Notes: a model not told the origin generated them from the sequence alone. Shown: positions 22,560 to 31,756, counted from the stretch's first letter. The stretch: DNA of 34,874 bases from RGIG426 sp045639905 (GCA_045639905.1 JAZUDZ010000047.1:1-34874); one strand, 5' to 3'. Program-made: numbers and translations.

Positions 22560-24436
22560 TCCTGGTTACCTCCGTTTGACTCAGTGGTGGTGTTTCCGGC
22601 ATTGTTGTTGGCTTCATTTACCGGAACTATGATGTTAGTTTTCTTTTTCTTGAAAACAATTAAACATACAAAACCGCTAATAAGAACAACTGCGATAATA
22701 AGAGAAATCAAAATACCTTTCGGGAAACCGTCATTTGCATTTTCGGCCTCATCATTGCTAATCTCGTTGAGAGTAGAGGTAATAAGAGGTTGCCGATCGG
22801 TTGCCGTCATTTTTATTGAACCGTCCGCGTTAATGGTTGCCCCATTATCAACCAAATTATTGATTTCTTTGATAGAAAGACCCGTTGTCATATATGCACG
22901 TAGGATACTATTAGTACCAACATAGATTTTCTTTACGGTAAGCTGATTTGTATATTGATTAGTAACCGTAATCGTGTAAATGCCTTCATCCTTATATTCA
23001 GCGCCGTCTTTTGCAGGTCCATTGAAGCAAGTGTCTTCAACTAGCCCGTCGGCACTCTCTGCCATTACTTCACGTTTGACGACAACCTTTAAGTAACGGG
23101 ATTTTGCCAAATCCAAACGGAATCCGTTTTCTGTCATAGCACTGTTTGTTAATTCATCTCCGGTTTTGAGATCAAATGGATAAATCATGCAATTCCCGTT
23201 TCTGATAGAAAACTTGAAGAATATTCTATAGTGACCTTCGGAATCTATCAGTTTATCTTCCGTAACCTCATAATCCAGTGCAACCTCATAGTCGCCTTCT
23301 TCAAAAAGGCTGACCTTTGTGTCCGCTCCGACAGACGTATTTGCCTCAAGATAATTGGTATAGATCTGGGGTGTCGATGATATGTTATTATAATCCGTGA
23401 ATCGAATGATTAAGGTTCCACGGCCGAAATCTGTCGGGGTGGTTTGAAAATATTGGTCATAACCTTTATCATCAGCGGTGACGGTCACTTTGGCATTTCC
23501 GCCAATGGCATTTATGTTTTCTTTTAGGTTAAACCACAGTGTAACTTTATCGCCGACGTTTTTAAGAAATACTTGGTTATTCTCCTTATCTACTGCGGTG
23601 TCGGTGTATCCGCTTACAAAAAATTGGCCTAATGAGATGCCGTAATGCGGGTCGCCTTTTTCAATCGCCTTTTCACCGTCATATCCCTTAAAATGCTCGC
23701 ACCTGACGGCAGATCCGAGATTGAATTTTTGGTTTGTATTTGTCCCTTCCTGAACAGTCGAAGATGTGCAAGCGTAGAAATCATAAACTTCTGAGCATTT
23801 TTTGTATTCGTATTTATCTGTGTTAATAAATAAGAAATTGCTCTCTTCAGTTTTGCGTGCTAATTCATAAGCAACTGTAACCCTATAAAAACATCCATTG
23901 GTGAGCTGAATATCCTGAGTGGTATACATAGAATCCGTATTGACAGGTGTAGTTTCAAACACATTTGTTCCGATTCCTACAGTTACCCAGTTTTTTTGAT
24001 CTTTGGATGTCTGAATAATAATAGCACCTTTCAAGATTTTTCCCTCTAAAGAGAGGAGATCGACCTTTTTGCTTTTATCTTCCACAAGATGCCACTCATC
24101 CTCTCCGGCTTTCAAGAGCTTATCGCCATATGAGTATGTCAACGTCAAACTTCCGCTATCAACCTGATATGCGGGAATCCCATTTTTTGAAAAAACCTCG
24201 GTTACGTTTCCGCTTACGGAAAACTCTCCGTATGTATTTTGGGCATCGGTTGGCTTGCTTTCGGTCGAACTTGAAAATCCATATTCACTGTCTTTGTCAA
24301 ATTCAAAAAGCCTTCCCGTCACAATGTTTTTGCCGCTTTCTGCCAGAGCAACGCTACTTAGGTTGATCAGGAGTATCGTCGTGGCTAACACGACCGACAA
24401 GTACCTAATGAGTTTAGTGTTGAAAAACGTTTTCAT
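22556..24436 (-). CDS. large surface protein with signal peptide and C-terminal membrane anchor
   Basis: 626 residues. Sec signal peptide (1-32, ending LSSVALA), a long extracytoplasmic beta-rich region without recognised domains (about 33-565), one transmembrane helix (GILISLIIAVVLISGFVCLI near 575-595), a KKKK stop-transfer and a short Asn/Thr-rich cytoplasmic tail. There is no LPxTG motif, so the helix is the anchor. It overlaps the lipoprotein toxin gene by four bases, the same coupling as toxin to immunity, so the three are one unit. I infer a role in export, display or target binding of the toxin; the sequence does not prove it. GGAG lies 11 bases before the ATG. Confidence 0.8.
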   Translation of the reverse strand: MKTFFNTKLIRYLSVVLATTILLINLSSVALAESGKNIVTGRLFEFDKDSEYGFSSSTESKPTDAQNTYGEFSVSGNVTEVFSKNGIPAYQVDSGSLTLTYSYGDKLLKAGEDEWHLVEDKSKKVDLLSLEGKILKGAIIIQTSKDQKNWVTVGIGTNVFETTPVNTDSMYTTQDIQLTNGCFYRVTVAYELARKTEESNFLFINTDKYEYKKCSEVYDFYACTSSTVQEGTNTNQKFNLGSAVRCEHFKGYDGEKAIEKGDPHYGISLGQFFVSGYTDTAVDKENNQVFLKNVGDKVTLWFNLKENINAIGGNAKVTVTADDKGYDQYFQTTPTDFGRGTLIIRFTDYNNISSTPQIYTNYLEANTSVGADTKVSLFEEGDYEVALDYEVTEDKLIDSEGHYRIFFKFSIRNGNCMIYPFDLKTGDELTNSAMTENGFRLDLAKSRYLKVVVKREVMAESADGLVEDTCFNGPAKDGAEYKDEGIYTITVTNQYTNQLTVKKIYVGTNSILRAYMTTGLSIKEINNLVDNGATINADGSIKMTATDRQPLITSTLNEISNDEAENANDGFPKGILISLIIAVVLISGFVCLIVFKKKKTNIIVPVNEANNNAGNTTTESNGGNQE

Positions 24437-24455
24437 TTTTTTGCTCCTTTCTTTT

Positions 24456-24469
24456 TGTTTATGTAAACA
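24456..24469. promoter_or_regulatory. palindrome in the leader of the toxin operon
   Basis: TGTTTA-TG-TAAACA, a perfect 6-bp inverted repeat about 20 bases before the surface-protein start and just upstream of its ribosome binding site; operator-like. A hairpin CGCAAGA...TCTTGCG lies at about 24511-24537. Confidence 0.35.
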
Positions 24470-24551
24470 TCAGTCGACAAGGCTGACGGTTTTTATATTC
24501 AATTTAGCGCCGCAAGAAAATCTAGAATCTCTTGCGTTTTCGCCGAGGATT

Positions 24552-24728
24552 TCAAGCCGCTAATCCCCTGAGCATAAAGACAAGCTTTTCAAGTGTATCC
24601 GCAGGTCCAAGATTTGAGCGGTATTCACAAACCATATACCACGCATCTGTAATCATATGGTTGATGATTTCGTCAAATGTTGCAGCTGGACGTCCTGACT
24701 TAACAATATTCAAAAACCCACTAAACAT
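24552..24728 (-). pseudogene. N-terminal fragment of an unidentified gene, joined to the 513-aa gene
   Basis: 58 codons from an ATG at 24728 whose codon overlaps the stop of the 513-aa gene (ATGTTTAG). The peptide (FLNIVKSGRPAATFDEIINH, MITDAWYMVCEYRSNLGPAD, TLEKLVFMLRGLAA) looks like the start of a longer protein: regular helices, a Trp-rich conserved core and an abrupt end. I recall similar openings in HNH-type defence proteins, but cannot confirm it. Probably a truncated relic at the island junction, though a genuine 58-aa coupled gene is possible. Confidence 0.4.
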
Positions 24729-26262
24729 ATCCCAGTCTTCTCACTCCAATTACCCCTCTGCGTAATGTAAAGAATTCAATAGTATGAACTTCATTTCTTT
24801 TAAGTTCTATTGACTTAACTTGATTGTAGTGAACATCATTCTGTTTAAGTCCAATTGTCTTTAATTCTACAACGTTTAGTCCTAAACCTTTTATCATCTC
24901 CGCCGGAAGGGCGTAGTCTTGATCAACTAATCCAAACAACGTAATACCAGTATTAGCACACAATGCCATAATAAGCACGTTCTTTCCCTCTGCCACAATA
25001 CTACCAATAACACTACCCACAAAGCTTCCAACCATGTAACCCAAAACAGCCAGCTGTGGTAATAATGCAGTACCGATTGAGCCTCCGACCAATGCACCTA
25101 TTGTCACAATAGCAGCATCCTCCGTCTTTACACTCATTTCACGTCCAGTCATTTTCCCAGAAGCAACAAGCCATGCATTCTTTACAGTATCCATAACCAA
25201 AACAGTTATTGCTGCAATAACATTTCCCTGAATTCCCACGAACTGTTCGCCAAGTTTACCAGATTGACATGCAACCGTTAAAGCACAAGAAACGTACCCT
25301 CTAACAAATCCTAGTGCCGTACCTTTAACCGCTGCGAATCCCAATTCCTTTAACTGTATTGAATCCAACTCACCATTTTTTATTAGATAAATAATAGCCT
25401 CGCATACCTTTGGCGCAACTTCCATAACAAGCGACATTACTGCTGCTGTATACCCAGCTTTTAATGCCTGTTGTAAAATATAATCCGTAGTGATTAATGA
25501 AGTAATATCAATGCCAAAATCCTCGGCCTTAAACTCCCCTTCTCTGCAAAGCTTGACTATTACCTCTGCAGATTCTTTATCAAGGGGTATAGACTCTACT
25601 CCCTCGCCATCAGAAACTCTATCTGTGAGCTTCTTCAATGTTTCTAAATAATTTGCATACACCAGCGCTCTGTTGGCTCCATCTTTTCCTTCTTCCATCT
25701 TCATCAGCGTCTCTAGATGCTTCATTGCTTCTTCCAGCTGACCTCTTGGTATAACTCGATACTGACCGCTATATACCGATTTAAGCAATTTCTCTGGATT
25801 GTTCTCTATACCATATTTCTGAAGATACTCCTCAAAGGACATTGGCTCGCTTTTTCTAGGTTTCTTCAGATACTCATAATAATTGTCATAATAATTTTTT
25901 GCCTGGGCATCAGCGCTCTTCTTTGCGCTTCCAATGTACTTCATGCTGAAGTCTCTACCAAAATTTGTGGATACATCTACGGAACCCAAATCAATGCTTT
26001 TATCTACGAAGGCTCGATGGGACGAGCCATGCAATGCTGCATCAATGTTAAATGTGCTCGCATGCCACGACTCAGCAACAAACCCCTTACACTGTCCCGT
26101 TCCAAGGTTCCCATGCTGCTGAACCATTTCATACATTTCCTCTGTAAAGGTATCAATCGCTGATTCAACGCTTGCGCAATAATTTTGTCCGGTATCGGTT
26201 GCCAGTTCTGCCTCTACCGCCTTTGAAAAATACTGCCATCCCTGTTGAAATGTTCCCGGCAT
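24721..26262 (-). CDS. unrecognised 513-aa protein with a hydrophobic Gly-rich C-terminal half
   Basis: No signal peptide. Residues 1-135 are soluble and contain GFVAESWHASTFNIDAA (60-76) and GSVDVSTNFGRDFS (93-106), which look like a conserved catalytic or binding core. Residues 140-260 are charged helices. From 262 on there are several hydrophobic stretches, notably a glycine-zipper-like segment LVGGSIGTALLPQLAVLGYM (391-410) continuing to 424, of the kind found in pore-forming or membrane-inserting proteins. The C-terminus is two related strands (TIGLKQNDVHYNQ / SIELKRNEVHTIE). I can name no family with certainty. GGGG lies about 8 bases before the ATG; it follows a 207-aa gene after 20 bases, so the two are probably a functional pair. 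AT-rich compared with the core operon. Confidence 0.75.
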   Translation of the reverse strand: MPGTFQQGWQYFSKAVEAELATDTGQNYCASVESAIDTFTEEMYEMVQQHGNLGTGQCKGFVAESWHASTFNIDAALHGSSHRAFVDKSIDLGSVDVSTNFGRDFSMKYIGSAKKSADAQAKNYYDNYYEYLKKPRKSEPMSFEEYLQKYGIENNPEKLLKSVYSGQYRVIPRGQLEEAMKHLETLMKMEEGKDGANRALVYANYLETLKKLTDRVSDGEGVESIPLDKESAEVIVKLCREGEFKAEDFGIDITSLITTDYILQQALKAGYTAAVMSLVMEVAPKVCEAIIYLIKNGELDSIQLKELGFAAVKGTALGFVRGYVSCALTVACQSGKLGEQFVGIQGNVIAAITVLVMDTVKNAWLVASGKMTGREMSVKTEDAAIVTIGALVGGSIGTALLPQLAVLGYMVGSFVGSVIGSIVAEGKNVLIMALCANTGITLFGLVDQDYALPAEMIKGLGLNVVELKTIGLKQNDVHYNQVKSIELKRNEVHTIEFFTLRRGVIGVRRLGYV

Positions 26263-26282
26263 ACCTACATCCCCGTTTCACA

Positions 26283-26906
26283 TTAGTTCTTCATAAAGGA
26301 ATCTAAATCATTCTGATATAACTTCGCTACTGCATACAAAAACTGCTGATTCCTCATAATCTTCACATCCCCAAACGCATAACTTGTAGCAGTTGCTATC
26401 ATTCCTATGGCCCCAAATAACACAGAGACTGCTGCCCGCATTCCCCCGTTTTTAATATTCTTAGTTTTATCACAAAAGTCAAAGTTTCTCTTTTCTTCAA
26501 CTGTTGTCGCTGTACATACAGATTTTAAATCCTCGATAAATTCGTCATAATTCTTTTTCTTAAGCAATGGCTTAGCGTCAATCATGACTGCTGCTTGCTT
26601 ACCAGAAAATCCATATGACACACCATACTTGTTAAATTTAATATCAAGCGTAGGTATCAATTTGTCTACACCTTTTATATCGCCCAAGAACAAAATTCTA
26701 TCATCAAGAGCACCTGTATTTCCAGCTTTTTTATTATCCAGCCACGTTCTCTCACTCCAAGCAACAACCTTTACAGTGCCATCCTCAGTTCCAACAATTG
26801 TCCCATTTTCGGAATCGTCATCCTTTGTATCAACCATCTTTTTTAGCTGATTAAGTGATACTTCGTCTTTTTCCTTATAAACAACAATCAAATTTCTTGT
26901 AAACAT
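26283..26906 (-). CDS. unrecognised 207-aa partner protein
   Basis: 207 residues beginning MFTRNLIVVYKEKDEVSLNQ. The first 150 residues are soluble, with a strand-rich part (GTIVGTEDGTVKVVAWSERT, DDRILFLGDIKGVDKLIPTL). A single hydrophobic stretch (AAVSVLFGAIGMIATATSYA, about 159-178) may be a membrane helix, followed by a short helical tail. No family recognised. GGAGG lies 11 bases before the ATG. It sits between the NUDIX gene (15 bases upstream) and the 513-aa gene (20 bases downstream) on the same strand, so all may share one transcript. Confidence 0.7.
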   Translation of the reverse strand: MFTRNLIVVYKEKDEVSLNQLKKMVDTKDDDSENGTIVGTEDGTVKVVAWSERTWLDNKKAGNTGALDDRILFLGDIKGVDKLIPTLDIKFNKYGVSYGFSGKQAAVMIDAKPLLKKKNYDEFIEDLKSVCTATTVEEKRNFDFCDKTKNIKNGGMRAAVSVLFGAIGMIATATSYAFGDVKIMRNQQFLYAVAKLYQNDLDSFMKN

Positions 26907-26921
26907 GTATTACATATCCTC

Positions 26922-27308
26922 CTATAAAACTTCACGTATTTTATCAATTAATGTAATATCTGCAGGTAACCACTGTACCATACCAAGCTCATCTTTACTT
27001 AACCACTTAGCTGCTTCTGCTTCCTTCAGGACAAGCCTACCGGCAACCACCTCACACCAGAAGCAATCCATAGAAAGATGAAACTTTGGATAATCATATT
27101 CAATGGTATCGATTAAATCTCCAACCGTGATTTCTGTGTCCAATTCCTCTTTAATCTCACGAATAAGTGCCTGCTCAGGACTTTCTCCTGGTTCAATTTT
27201 TCCTCCAGGAAATTCCCATCCGCCCTTAAAATCCCCATAGCCTCTGGCGGTTGCAAAAATCCTATTACCGTCCTTTATCACGGCAGCAACAACGCGAATT
27301 GTTTTCAC
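26922..27308 (-). CDS. NUDIX hydrolase (nucleoside triphosphate pyrophosphohydrolase, MutT-like)
   Basis: 128 residues. NUDIX enzymes hydrolyse nucleoside diphosphates linked to another moiety, for example 8-oxo-dGTP or other (d)NTPs. The box is present: GGKIEPGESPEQALIREIKE followed by ELDTEI, with the catalytic REIKEEL intact (Asp replaces the usual Gly of the box). The substrate loop YGDFKGGWEFPGG is MutT/CTP-pyrophosphohydrolase-like. I chose the GTG at 27308 with AGAGG 8 bases upstream; a TTG at 27323 overlaps the helicase stop. Directly downstream of the PLD-helicase gene, so both products probably act together. Confidence 0.9.
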   Translation of the reverse strand: MKTIRVVAAVIKDGNRIFATARGYGDFKGGWEFPGGKIEPGESPEQALIREIKEELDTEITVGDLIDTIEYDYPKFHLSMDCFWCEVVAGRLVLKEAEAAKWLSKDELGMVQWLPADITLIDKIREVL

Positions 27309-27319
27309 GGTTTTTCCTC

Positions 27320-30277
27320 TCAATCTCTTACAATATAGTCGTATATATCACTTCGAACTGGGACATCCAAACGATATAAAATTTCAAATGCGTCATCGTT
27401 CGTTTTCTCCATATGAATCGGATTTGGCTCCCCTTCGGCAAATACTTCTCCAAGAAAATAGAACTCTTTTGCTTCTTTATCGTCCTTATTCTTTCTAACA
27501 AACAAATAAATATGATTATCCTGTTCTTCTGGGCCCCTCTTATAGATATGCTTCACATCGCCAGAAGTAATCTTTCTAGGATGCTTTGAAAGTGCTACTA
27601 ACAGGTTTTCCGAAAGAAAACGATCCTCATAGGCAATAGCATCCTCCGTCTTGTCATAATTGATAAAGACCGGAAGCGTCTTCGTGTCTGCATCGTAGAA
27701 GTATCCGCCAATGTTCTGGGCGTTGGGGTTTTTCTTCCATCCAAGCAATCGAGCTACATCTTCATAGGTGTATTTCTGGTAAAGCTGGAAACTGGTTTCA
27801 CGATAAGGCTTGCTGTATTCCTCGCTGTATTTTTCAATACCATAGGCAATCAAATCTTCAACCAGTGATTTGAATTCCTGATTTCTCAGTAAATTTCTAA
27901 AATCCAAAGACAAACGATATGAACCGTCTGAATCTAATTCAACAAGCACACAGTTTTTAAATCGTTTTTTCTCTTCTTCCTTCGAAAATCCATTTGCAAG
28001 GTTGTTTGCAACAGATTCTTCAATAACCGGTGAAAGCGTCAAGCCGTATTCTTTGCTCATGAATGCTGCATAATTACATACTTTATCCTTGCATTCAACC
28101 ACCAGTTTCTGAAGAAGCGCTAAATCATACACTCTCTTATACTGAACTACTTTTCGAGACATGTATTCAATCACTGACTCTTCTTGTGACGAAAGCGTCA
28201 CCTGATATTCTTTCTCATATTTCTTCAGGAATGAGTAATATGACCCACACTTATCAAAAATTTTAGTCACATCAATAGAGCCATACTTTTTAAAATCCAG
28301 TATGGTTGGAATCCTTCCCAGCTTATACTTCAAAGCTTGATACGATTCACGGATCAGCTTCATATCACTTGTGCTTGCGGTATCGATAGAGGCGTATATT
28401 CTCTTTTTGGATATCTCATCAAAATGAATTGTAGAACTGCCTGGGATAACACGAGAACCCTCTCGAATATACCGGCGCATAGTATCCTTGTTGTAGCTAC
28501 GGTCACCAGAAAGAGCAATCGGAATCATAAAGTTATTCATGTAATTTCCAATAAAGTCAAGAATAACAACATATTCCTTATCATCAGACTTCCGAAGTCC
28601 ACGCCCAAGCTGCTGTATAAAGACAACCGGCGACTCTGTTGGGCGAAGCATAATGACCTGATTGATTTCAGGCAAGTCCACACCCTCATTAAAAATATCA
28701 ACTGTGAAAATGTAATCAATTGGATTTTCTGAAGTGTCGTCTGTTAGCCTCGTACAAACTTCTTCCCGGCGACGTTGGTCATCCTCGCCCGTCAAAGCTT
28801 CCGTACGATAGAACGTGCCATCTTTTTTTCGTTTCTGATTGAATTTCTGGGAAAGTTGATAAGCCTCGTCCTTACGGCTACAGAAAATCAAGCCTTTGAC
28901 ACGATCGCCACTGTGACCAAAATACTCCGCTTTTTCGATAACATAATCCACACGAGCATCCGAAACCAGATTTGTAAAATTGCTAACACCAGTCTTATCG
29001 TCAAAAACCTGGCCATCAATTTCGAGATCCGTTATTCCAAAATAATGAAACGGACAGAGAATATCTTCTTCAAGCGCTTGCTGAAGACGTATCTCATAAG
29101 CAATATTATGATCAAAAATTGAATAAATATCATATTGATTTGTGTCCGGGCTCGCCGTCATTCCAAGCCAGAACCGTGGTTCAAAATACTCCATAATACG
29201 CTGATAACTGTCATTACCGGAGCGGTGACACTCATCAAGAATAATCACATCAAACGCATCTTTACGAAACTTCTCATGAATTTGAGGCTTGGTCATCATC
29301 TGCATTGTTGAAAACACAAAATCTGCGTCCAATTCACGGCTGGAGCCTGAAACCAATCCATAGGAATGGGACGAACCAAATATTTTCTTATAACTTTTTA
29401 TAGTTTGCTTGGCAATTTGCTCTCTATGCACAACGAAGAGCACCCGCGGAGATTGCATTTCACGCACCGCAAAAGCAGAAGCATACGTTTTTCCTGTTCC
29501 TGTGGCACTGATAAGGAGAGCTTTATTTACATTGCTGGAACGAAGCTCCATAACATTTTTTACAAAATCAACTTGCATTTTGTTAGGGACAAGTTGATAC
29601 CGGTCCAACTCTATTATATCTTCTTGAAGAGCTTGCTTGCGCTGTTCTCGAATCATTTTGCCCCGAAGGAAATCTGTCCGGTACTGATCTATAAATTCTT
29701 CATATTGCAAAGTGTGAGAATCTGACCATAATGATTCAAATTCATCAAGAACACTTTGTGTGAATTCTCCGTCTTTAGTTCCAACAAGTCTTGCGTTCCA
29801 CTCACGGTTCTTGGAAATTGCGTTTAGAGTCAGGTTGGAACTACCTATTATGATCTGATATATTTCCTCTTTCCTGAAAATATATCCTTTCGTATGGAAC
29901 CCTCCTGTTTCGTTGACAGTGCGAAACATCCGAAGCTCCACATTCGAAAGAGACGCTAATTTTTCCAATGCTTCCGGCTCACTAAATGTAAGATAATCCG
30001 TGGTCAAAATCTTACCGGGAATCCCTTTTTTCTCCAAATCCTTTAGGGTTTGAAGAAAAGGAGTAATTCCGCTTTTTGTAATAAAAGCCACGCTGATTTT
30101 AAATTCATCACAAGTTGTCAATTCCTGTTCAATTGAGACGAGAACCTTTCTCCCCGTCGCAGGATTGTTTGATAAGAACTCTGGTTTATATGCCAAATTT
30201 GACATTGAACATTGATTAATAAACGCTGTATTAAAGCCATTCAGCATTTCTTTCCCAGCATCAAAGTCCTTACTCAT
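27320..30277 (-). CDS. PLD-nuclease/DEAD-box helicase with DUF3427 domain
   Basis: 985 residues. An N-terminal PLD-like domain (about 45-200) has one HxK motif (FHTKGYIF near 127, followed by IIGSSNLT). The superfamily 2 helicase core follows: Walker A ISATGTGKT (near 258), DECHRSG motif II, MTASPD motif III, then IFNEGVDLPEINQVI and QQLGRGLRKSDDKEY (motifs V and VI). The C-terminal third is the DUF3427-type region. This three-part architecture is a known uncharacterised family, often found in defence-rich accessory regions; a role as DNA-processing nuclease-helicase is inferred. AAGGAG lies 9 bases before the ATG. It overlaps or nearly touches the NUDIX gene and lies 71 bases after the NERD gene. 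Confidence 0.9.
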   Translation of the reverse strand: MSKDFDAGKEMLNGFNTAFINQCSMSNLAYKPEFLSNNPATGRKVLVSIEQELTTCDEFKISVAFITKSGITPFLQTLKDLEKKGIPGKILTTDYLTFSEPEALEKLASLSNVELRMFRTVNETGGFHTKGYIFRKEEIYQIIIGSSNLTLNAISKNREWNARLVGTKDGEFTQSVLDEFESLWSDSHTLQYEEFIDQYRTDFLRGKMIREQRKQALQEDIIELDRYQLVPNKMQVDFVKNVMELRSSNVNKALLISATGTGKTYASAFAVREMQSPRVLFVVHREQIAKQTIKSYKKIFGSSHSYGLVSGSSRELDADFVFSTMQMMTKPQIHEKFRKDAFDVIILDECHRSGNDSYQRIMEYFEPRFWLGMTASPDTNQYDIYSIFDHNIAYEIRLQQALEEDILCPFHYFGITDLEIDGQVFDDKTGVSNFTNLVSDARVDYVIEKAEYFGHSGDRVKGLIFCSRKDEAYQLSQKFNQKRKKDGTFYRTEALTGEDDQRRREEVCTRLTDDTSENPIDYIFTVDIFNEGVDLPEINQVIMLRPTESPVVFIQQLGRGLRKSDDKEYVVILDFIGNYMNNFMIPIALSGDRSYNKDTMRRYIREGSRVIPGSSTIHFDEISKKRIYASIDTASTSDMKLIRESYQALKYKLGRIPTILDFKKYGSIDVTKIFDKCGSYYSFLKKYEKEYQVTLSSQEESVIEYMSRKVVQYKRVYDLALLQKLVVECKDKVCNYAAFMSKEYGLTLSPVIEESVANNLANGFSKEEEKKRFKNCVLVELDSDGSYRLSLDFRNLLRNQEFKSLVEDLIAYGIEKYSEEYSKPYRETSFQLYQKYTYEDVARLLGWKKNPNAQNIGGYFYDADTKTLPVFINYDKTEDAIAYEDRFLSENLLVALSKHPRKITSGDVKHIYKRGPEEQDNHIYLFVRKNKDDKEAKEFYFLGEVFAEGEPNPIHMEKTNDDAFEILYRLDVPVRSDIYDYIVRD

Positions 30278-30348
30278 ATAACAAACTCCTTTTCCTTACG
30301 CACAAACCAAGCCCTCAAGCGCTTTTTGTGCTTTTTATTGTCCCTTGA

Positions 30349-30955
30349 CTATTTCAAATACTCCACTATTTTTGCTGTCTGCGTTTTCGTTAGTCTATTT
30401 TTTTCGAATGTGTGTATGACCCTATCTATATCGTCTAAACTTGAAAGAACATATTCGCTTTGAACCGGGCTATTTCCTTGAACAAACAACACATAGCCTT
30501 TTACCCAAACATGCACACCATAATAGTCTAAACTCTTAGCCAAAAGACAAACTTGTCTTTTTACCTGCCTAATAGGATTTTTGACGTTCTTCAGAAAAGT
30601 ATTTCCGTATCCATCATCTTTGTATTTTTTCCATTCGTAATCGTCTTCTGTCCCTTGAAGCCTCCCTTTATAATTTTTTACCTCAATGATGAAAACTCCG
30701 TACTTGTTAATGATAAGATTATCCAGTTCTGTCCTTCTTCCATCAAATGAAATTTCAACATTTGTAAGAAGTACATCGTCCTCTCGAAGAACGTGTCTTA
30801 TTTGGTCTGTGGCAAAGGATTCTCCTCGTCTTCCCGCTCGTTTTTCCCCCGATTCCAACGAGGGGAAGATTCCCTTTTCTTATTAAATTAACTAGAATTA
30901 TTACAACAATTATTGGTGCTATAACAACGAATGAAACAAGTATAAAAATCTTCAT
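30349..30955 (-). pseudogene. membrane-anchored NERD-domain protein, frameshifted
   Basis: Two frames join across a homopolymer. The first (ATG at 30955) encodes a transmembrane start (MKIFILVSFVVIAPIIVVII, then VNLIRKGN); the second encodes the NERD domain (AGRRGESFATDQIRHVL, RTELDNLIINKYGVFIIEVK with the PD-(D/E)xK-like D..E.K set, YGVHVWVKGYVLFV) and a short helical tail ending KTAKIVEYLK-like. Removing one G from the minus-strand run GGGGG at 30850-30846 (next to AAAAA) restores a continuous frame of about 200 residues. So it is a one-base insertion: sequencing error, true inactivation, or slippage-based switching. NERD proteins are nuclease-related, usually with a membrane tether. It heads the helicase/NUDIX operon. 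Confidence 0.8.
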
Positions 30956-31114
30956 ATTCTGCGTTGCCCCTTCAAAGGACTTATAAACTGTTACTATGTT
31001 TTTGTTTATTATATCACTTCTGTGTTCTTTTTTGTAGTTTTGTCACTGTCAAAATCATTCAAGCGAATGTTGTAGCATTTTTTCAAAAAGAAAAAAGTAC
31101 GGGAAACAACGAGG

Positions 31115-31140
31115 CCCCCAAAGTATGCATGCTTTGGGGG
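31115..31140 (-). terminator. hairpin downstream of the zinc-ribbon membrane protein gene
   Basis: 9-bp stem CCCCCAAAG/CTTTGGGGG with loop TATGCATG, 16 bases past the stop. The T-tail is weak on the minus strand (CCTCGTTGTTTCC). The rest of 30956-31155 holds no gene. Confidence 0.5.
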
Positions 31141-31155
31141 GTATGTTTTCTGAAA

Positions 31156-31659
31156 TTACAGGTTCATTTTCCTGTTAATTTCTTCTGTTTCCCTACGAAT
31201 GGTTTGAATGTTTTTCAGAAGCTGAATAACCAGCATATTCATAGCAAGAGCAAAATAAGCAATCAGCACAACGACAACAACCAATATAACCAGTGTCAAT
31301 ATTTTTAAAACAGGATTACCGGAAACACCGACAAAAAGGCCGGTCAATCCGATTGCCCAAATAACACCGATAACAACAAAGAGAATAAACTCCGCAACAC
31401 AAAGCCCTTTGAATATCCGAATCCACCGGTCACTCGTTTCGTCAAAAAAGCCTTCTGACTTTTTCGAAGTGCTGATTGGAGTATAAGGCGGATAATACGG
31501 CGGAGCCGGTTCCGGGACGACCGGTGTCGGAGCTTCCGGCTCATGATAGAAAAATTTCTGTCCACATCCGGGGCAAACTATTCCGACTCCTTCTTTTAAG
31601 TTTTCGCTGTTCACCTGACATTTTTTACCGCAATTAGGACAAGTTAATATTGTATTCAT
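31156..31659 (-). CDS. zinc-ribbon membrane protein (DUF4282-like)
   Basis: 167 residues. The N-terminal zinc ribbon has CPNCGKK and CPGCGQKF (two CxxC pairs near 8 and 30), then a Pro-rich linker (about 42-65), two transmembrane helices (near 90-115 and 120-145) and a C-terminal charged helix (TIRRETEEINRKM), a pattern resembling DUF4282. The ATG at 31659 is chosen because AAGGAGGG lies 11 bases upstream; a longer frame from 31725 has none. Function unknown; no operon partner nearby. Confidence 0.75.
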   Translation of the reverse strand: MNTILTCPNCGKKCQVNSENLKEGVGIVCPGCGQKFFYHEPEAPTPVVPEPAPPYYPPYTPISTSKKSEGFFDETSDRWIRIFKGLCVAEFILFVVIGVIWAIGLTGLFVGVSGNPVLKILTLVILVVVVVLIAYFALAMNMLVIQLLKNIQTIRRETEEINRKMNL

Positions 31660-31756
31660 ATATAATCCCTCCTTATCGCTTATTATACTCATTTTTATAC
31701 CCCCGGTCTGTACCATTTTTAGCACATTTTGTTATTCGAGTTTATTTTAAAAAGAG

